This document shows, piece by piece, positions 62,293-64,000 of a DNA stretch of 64,000 nucleotides. The notes below the pieces were generated by a model. That model had not been told where the DNA came from. It saw only the letters and a program-made list of their open reading frames with translations, and searched no databases. How positions within the stretch are numbered: position 1 is the first letter of the stretch; each line of letters opens with the position of its first letter. The DNA is from SHZL01 sp963784425. GTDB lineage: Bacteria > Pseudomonadota > Gammaproteobacteria > Xanthomonadales > SZUA-36. The stretch covers positions 124,001-188,000 of the forward strand of contig CAWARM010000010.1 of assembly GCA_963784425.1 (NCBI GenBank), read 5' to 3'. Both the position numbers and the translations under genes were made by a program.

Positions 62293-63069
62293 TCAGCGGA
62301 TCATGCTTTTCCCGGTGCTGTCCAGAAAGTTGACCAGGGGCTGGATTTCGCTGGAATCCTTAGCCATTTCCGCCAGCTCATCCCTGGCCTCGTCCATGGT
62401 TTTTCCGGAACGGTAGAGTAATTTGTACGCACGCTTGACCTGCTGTATCTGCTCGCTGGTGTAACCGCGACGTTTAAGTCCTTCAGCGTTGATTCCCCGT
62501 GCCTTGGCCTTTTCTCCGGAGACTGTCACGTAGGGAGGGATACTCTGGTTGACATAGCTGGCGAAGGACGTAAGGCTGTGCGCACCCACTGTACAGAATT
62601 GGTGGATCAGCGAGTAACCCGACAGAATGGCCCAGTCACCCACGGTGACATGGCCGGCCAAAGAGGCGTTATTGGCCATGATGATGTTATCGCCCAGGAT
62701 ACAATCGTGTGCGATGTGCACGCAGGCCATGATCCAGTTGTTATTGCCGATGACGGTTCTGCCTGAGCCCTGCACCGTGCCGCGGCTGAACGTGCATGCT
62801 TCGCGAATGGTGTTGTTGTCGCCAATGATCAGCTCTGTATCTTCGCCGCCATATTTCTTGTCTTGAGGTTCCTCCCCAATGGAGGCAAATTGGAATATCC
62901 GGTTGTTCTGGCCGATGGTGGTGCGGCCCGTCACTACCACGTGAGGTCCGATCCAGCAGCCGCTGCCGATGCGCACTTTCGGGCCGATAATGCTGAAGGC
63001 GCCCACTTCAACGTCTGGTGCAAGCTCTGCTGCGGGATCCACCAGCGCGGTGGGGTGGATTCTGCTCAT
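62293..63069 (-). CDS. lpxA: UDP-N-acetylglucosamine acyltransferase
   Basis: 258 residues from ATG 63067-63069 overlapping the fabZ stop by 4 bases; E. coli LpxA has 262. IHPTALVDPAAELAPDVEVG opens the left-handed beta-helix hexapeptide repeats, and VHIAHDCILGDNIIMANNAS contains the catalytic His. The C-terminus is helical. First step of lipid A synthesis. Confidence 0.97.
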   Translation of the reverse strand: MSRIHPTALVDPAAELAPDVEVGAFSIIGPKVRIGSGCWIGPHVVVTGRTTIGQNNRIFQFASIGEEPQDKKYGGEDTELIIGDNNTIREACTFSRGTVQGSGRTVIGNNNWIMACVHIAHDCILGDNIIMANNASLAGHVTVGDWAILSGYSLIHQFCTVGAHSLTSFASYVNQSIPPYVTVSGEKAKARGINAEGLKRRGYTSEQIQQVKRAYKLLYRSGKTMDEARDELAEMAKDSSEIQPLVNFLDSTGKSMIR

Positions 63070-63536
63070 TTGGGTTTGACCGCACACAGCAACTCGCAGC
63101 TGGCCACTTTTTGGCCTTCCACGCTGGCCTCGCAAAAATACTGGCCCATGCCGCGGACGATGCGCTTTTGTTCTACGTCCATTTCGAGCCGATCACCAGG
63201 GACTACGGTCCTGGTGAAACGCGCATTATCCACTTTGACCAGGAAGTACAATTCGCCCTTCCGGCCTTCGAATTCTGCATCCAGGTGCGCCAGCATACCG
63301 GCAGCCTGGGCCATGGCTTCTATGATCAGCACCCCTGGCATCACCGGATTGCCCGGAAAATGGCCGCTGAAAAATGGCTCATTGATGCTGACATTCTTGA
63401 TTGCCCTGAGCCTTTTCTCCGGCTGGCGCTGCATTGCTACGACCCGGTCCACGAGGAGAAACGGGTAGCGATGGGGCAGGTAGTGCTGGATTCGGTCCGC
63501 TTCCACCGGACCTGGCAGTATGTTTTCAATCATCAT
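63066..63536 (-). CDS. fabZ: 3-hydroxyacyl-[acyl-carrier-protein] dehydratase
   Basis: 156 residues. LPHRYPFLLVDRV contains the catalytic His and GHFPGNPVMPGVLIIEAMAQ the Glu: the FabZ hot-dog fold. It dehydrates hydroxyacyl-ACP in fatty acid synthesis. Two adjacent ATGs (63536 and 63533) are possible starts. It overlaps the lpxD end by 11 bases and lpxA by 4, so tightly coupled. Confidence 0.97.
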   Translation of the reverse strand: MMIENILPGPVEADRIQHYLPHRYPFLLVDRVVAMQRQPEKRLRAIKNVSINEPFFSGHFPGNPVMPGVLIIEAMAQAAGMLAHLDAEFEGRKGELYFLVKVDNARFTRTVVPGDRLEMDVEQKRIVRGMGQYFCEASVEGQKVASCELLCAVKPK

Positions 63537-64000
63537 CGTGTGGTTTTCCTTGTTCTCGTTCTCGTTCTGGTTCTCGTTCCAAGGCCCGGATCCGCTTGGC
63601 GAGTTCGTCCAGTTTGTGCAGGCGCAGCACGTTTCTGTGCCACTGTTTAATTGGCTGGGCTGGTATCAAACCCGACCAGGTCGTGCCGGCTTCCGTGATG
63701 GAAGCAAAGGCCATGCTGTCACCAGCGAGCGTTACGCGATCGGCAATCTCGATGTGCCCGTTAACACCGCAGCGGGCGGCCAGCAGGCAATACCGGCCAA
63801 TCTTTGCACTGCCGGCGATTCCGCTGAGGGCCGCAATGGCGGTATGAGCTCCAATGTGCACATTGTGGGCGATCTGCACCAGGTTATCGACCCTGACGTC
63901 CTCTTCCAGCACGGTGTCATCTATGGCGCCACGGTCTATGGTGGTATTCGCCCCGATTTCGCAATCGTCACCGATTACAACGCCACCCAGTTGGGGTACT
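63526..64000 (-). CDS. lpxD: UDP-3-O-(3-hydroxymyristoyl)glucosamine N-acyltransferase, C-terminal part
   Basis: The gene begins beyond 64000; the last 157 residues are visible. Hexapeptide repeats are clear: GGVVIGDDCEIGANTTIDRG, LVQIAHNVHIGAHTAIAA (catalytic-site His), and ITEAGTTWSGLIPAQP. The C-terminal helix ends in an unusual charged tail ALEREPEREREQGKPHDDD, coded by a short 6-base tandem repeat at about 63550-63578. Third acyl step of lipid A synthesis. Confidence 0.95.
   Translation of the reverse strand, partial: VPQLGGVVIGDDCEIGANTTIDRGAIDDTVLEEDVRVDNLVQIAHNVHIGAHTAIAALSGIAGSAKIGRYCLLAARCGVNGHIEIADRVTLAGDSMAFASITEAGTTWSGLIPAQPIKQWHRNVLRLHKLDELAKRIRALEREPEREREQGKPHDDD

Noticed and set aside
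63545..63585. TTCTCG tandem repeats considered as a possible CRISPR-like or regulatory array
   Set aside because: Units are 6 bases without spacers and lie in the lpxD coding frame, giving a charged tail.

Overview
The window is a chromosomal segment of a gammaproteobacterium, probably near the Xanthomonadales or an unplaced neighbouring lineage. The signs are the Xanthomonas-type fusion of N-acetylglutamate kinase with an acetyltransferase, the gammaproteobacterial gene order lptD-surA-pdxA-rsmA-apaG, the lpxD-fabZ-lpxA-lpxB-rnhB cluster, a chorismate mutase/prephenate dehydrogenase fusion, and a 16S-Ile-Ala-23S-5S rRNA operon. Almost everything reads as intact chromosomal genes. No prophage, integrase, transposase, CRISPR array or toxin-antitoxin system was seen.

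Layout. 1-4159: arginine synthesis (argE end, argB/A fusion, argC, argH), with overlapping genes. 4160-10700: rRNA operon with promoter, boxA sites, processing stems, tRNA-Ile, tRNA-Ala, a 23S gene interrupted at helix 45, 5S, and the relic of a second 5S. 10800-20220: spermidine-synthase-like protein, tyrA, a wax ester synthase, a glycosyltransferase/methyltransferase pair, an outer-membrane protein, an exported SAM hydrolase and a GcvR-like regulator. 20399-29625: PAPS synthesis fusion, aromatic/aspartate aminotransferase, DUF2092 pair, inactive-transglutaminase membrane protein with ATP-grasp partner, lgt, thyA, folA. 29576-38485: apaH, TPR-sulfotransferase, then the apaG/rsmA/pdxA/surA/lptD cluster split by two small mobile elements. 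38568-51347: aminopeptidase, msrB, MFS-acyltransferase fusion, prfC, M23 peptidase, sdaA, glutaredoxin, PspC, DhaL-DegV fusion, plsY, birA, tRNA-Thr. 51600-60246: IPTL-CTERM surface protein, Mpo1-like, DUF445, a second sulfotransferase, short asparaginase, DUF2069, wrbA, YihY, TlpA-like thioredoxin, acylphosphatase. 60481-64000: rnhB, lpxB, lpxA, fabZ and the 3' part of lpxD.

The most unusual layer is the small non-coding repeats. Two groups are present. The first is a palindromic family with ends GGGGTCAGAG...CTCTGACCCC, about 82-90 bp, five copies. The second is a set of MITE-like elements of 160-275 bp with terminal inverted repeats resembling GGGAACCTCTGATCCATT, GGCCTGTAACAG or GGGCCTGTTAACA. 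They do more than fill gaps. Two copies of the first family carry a ribosome-binding site, an ATG and about 14 codons that run into the downstream gene (M23 peptidase and DUF445 protein), giving both proteins the leader MHKPT(C/R)GVFTLTPI. One copy sits inside the helix-45 intervening sequence of the 23S gene. MITE ends form the stop codons of three genes and lie at Shine-Dalgarno distance before two others. This repeat-driven remodelling of gene boundaries is the best candidate for a little-described phenomenon in the window.

Gene starts were chosen from overlaps and Shine-Dalgarno spacing. Family assignments come from reading motifs by eye, not from database searches.
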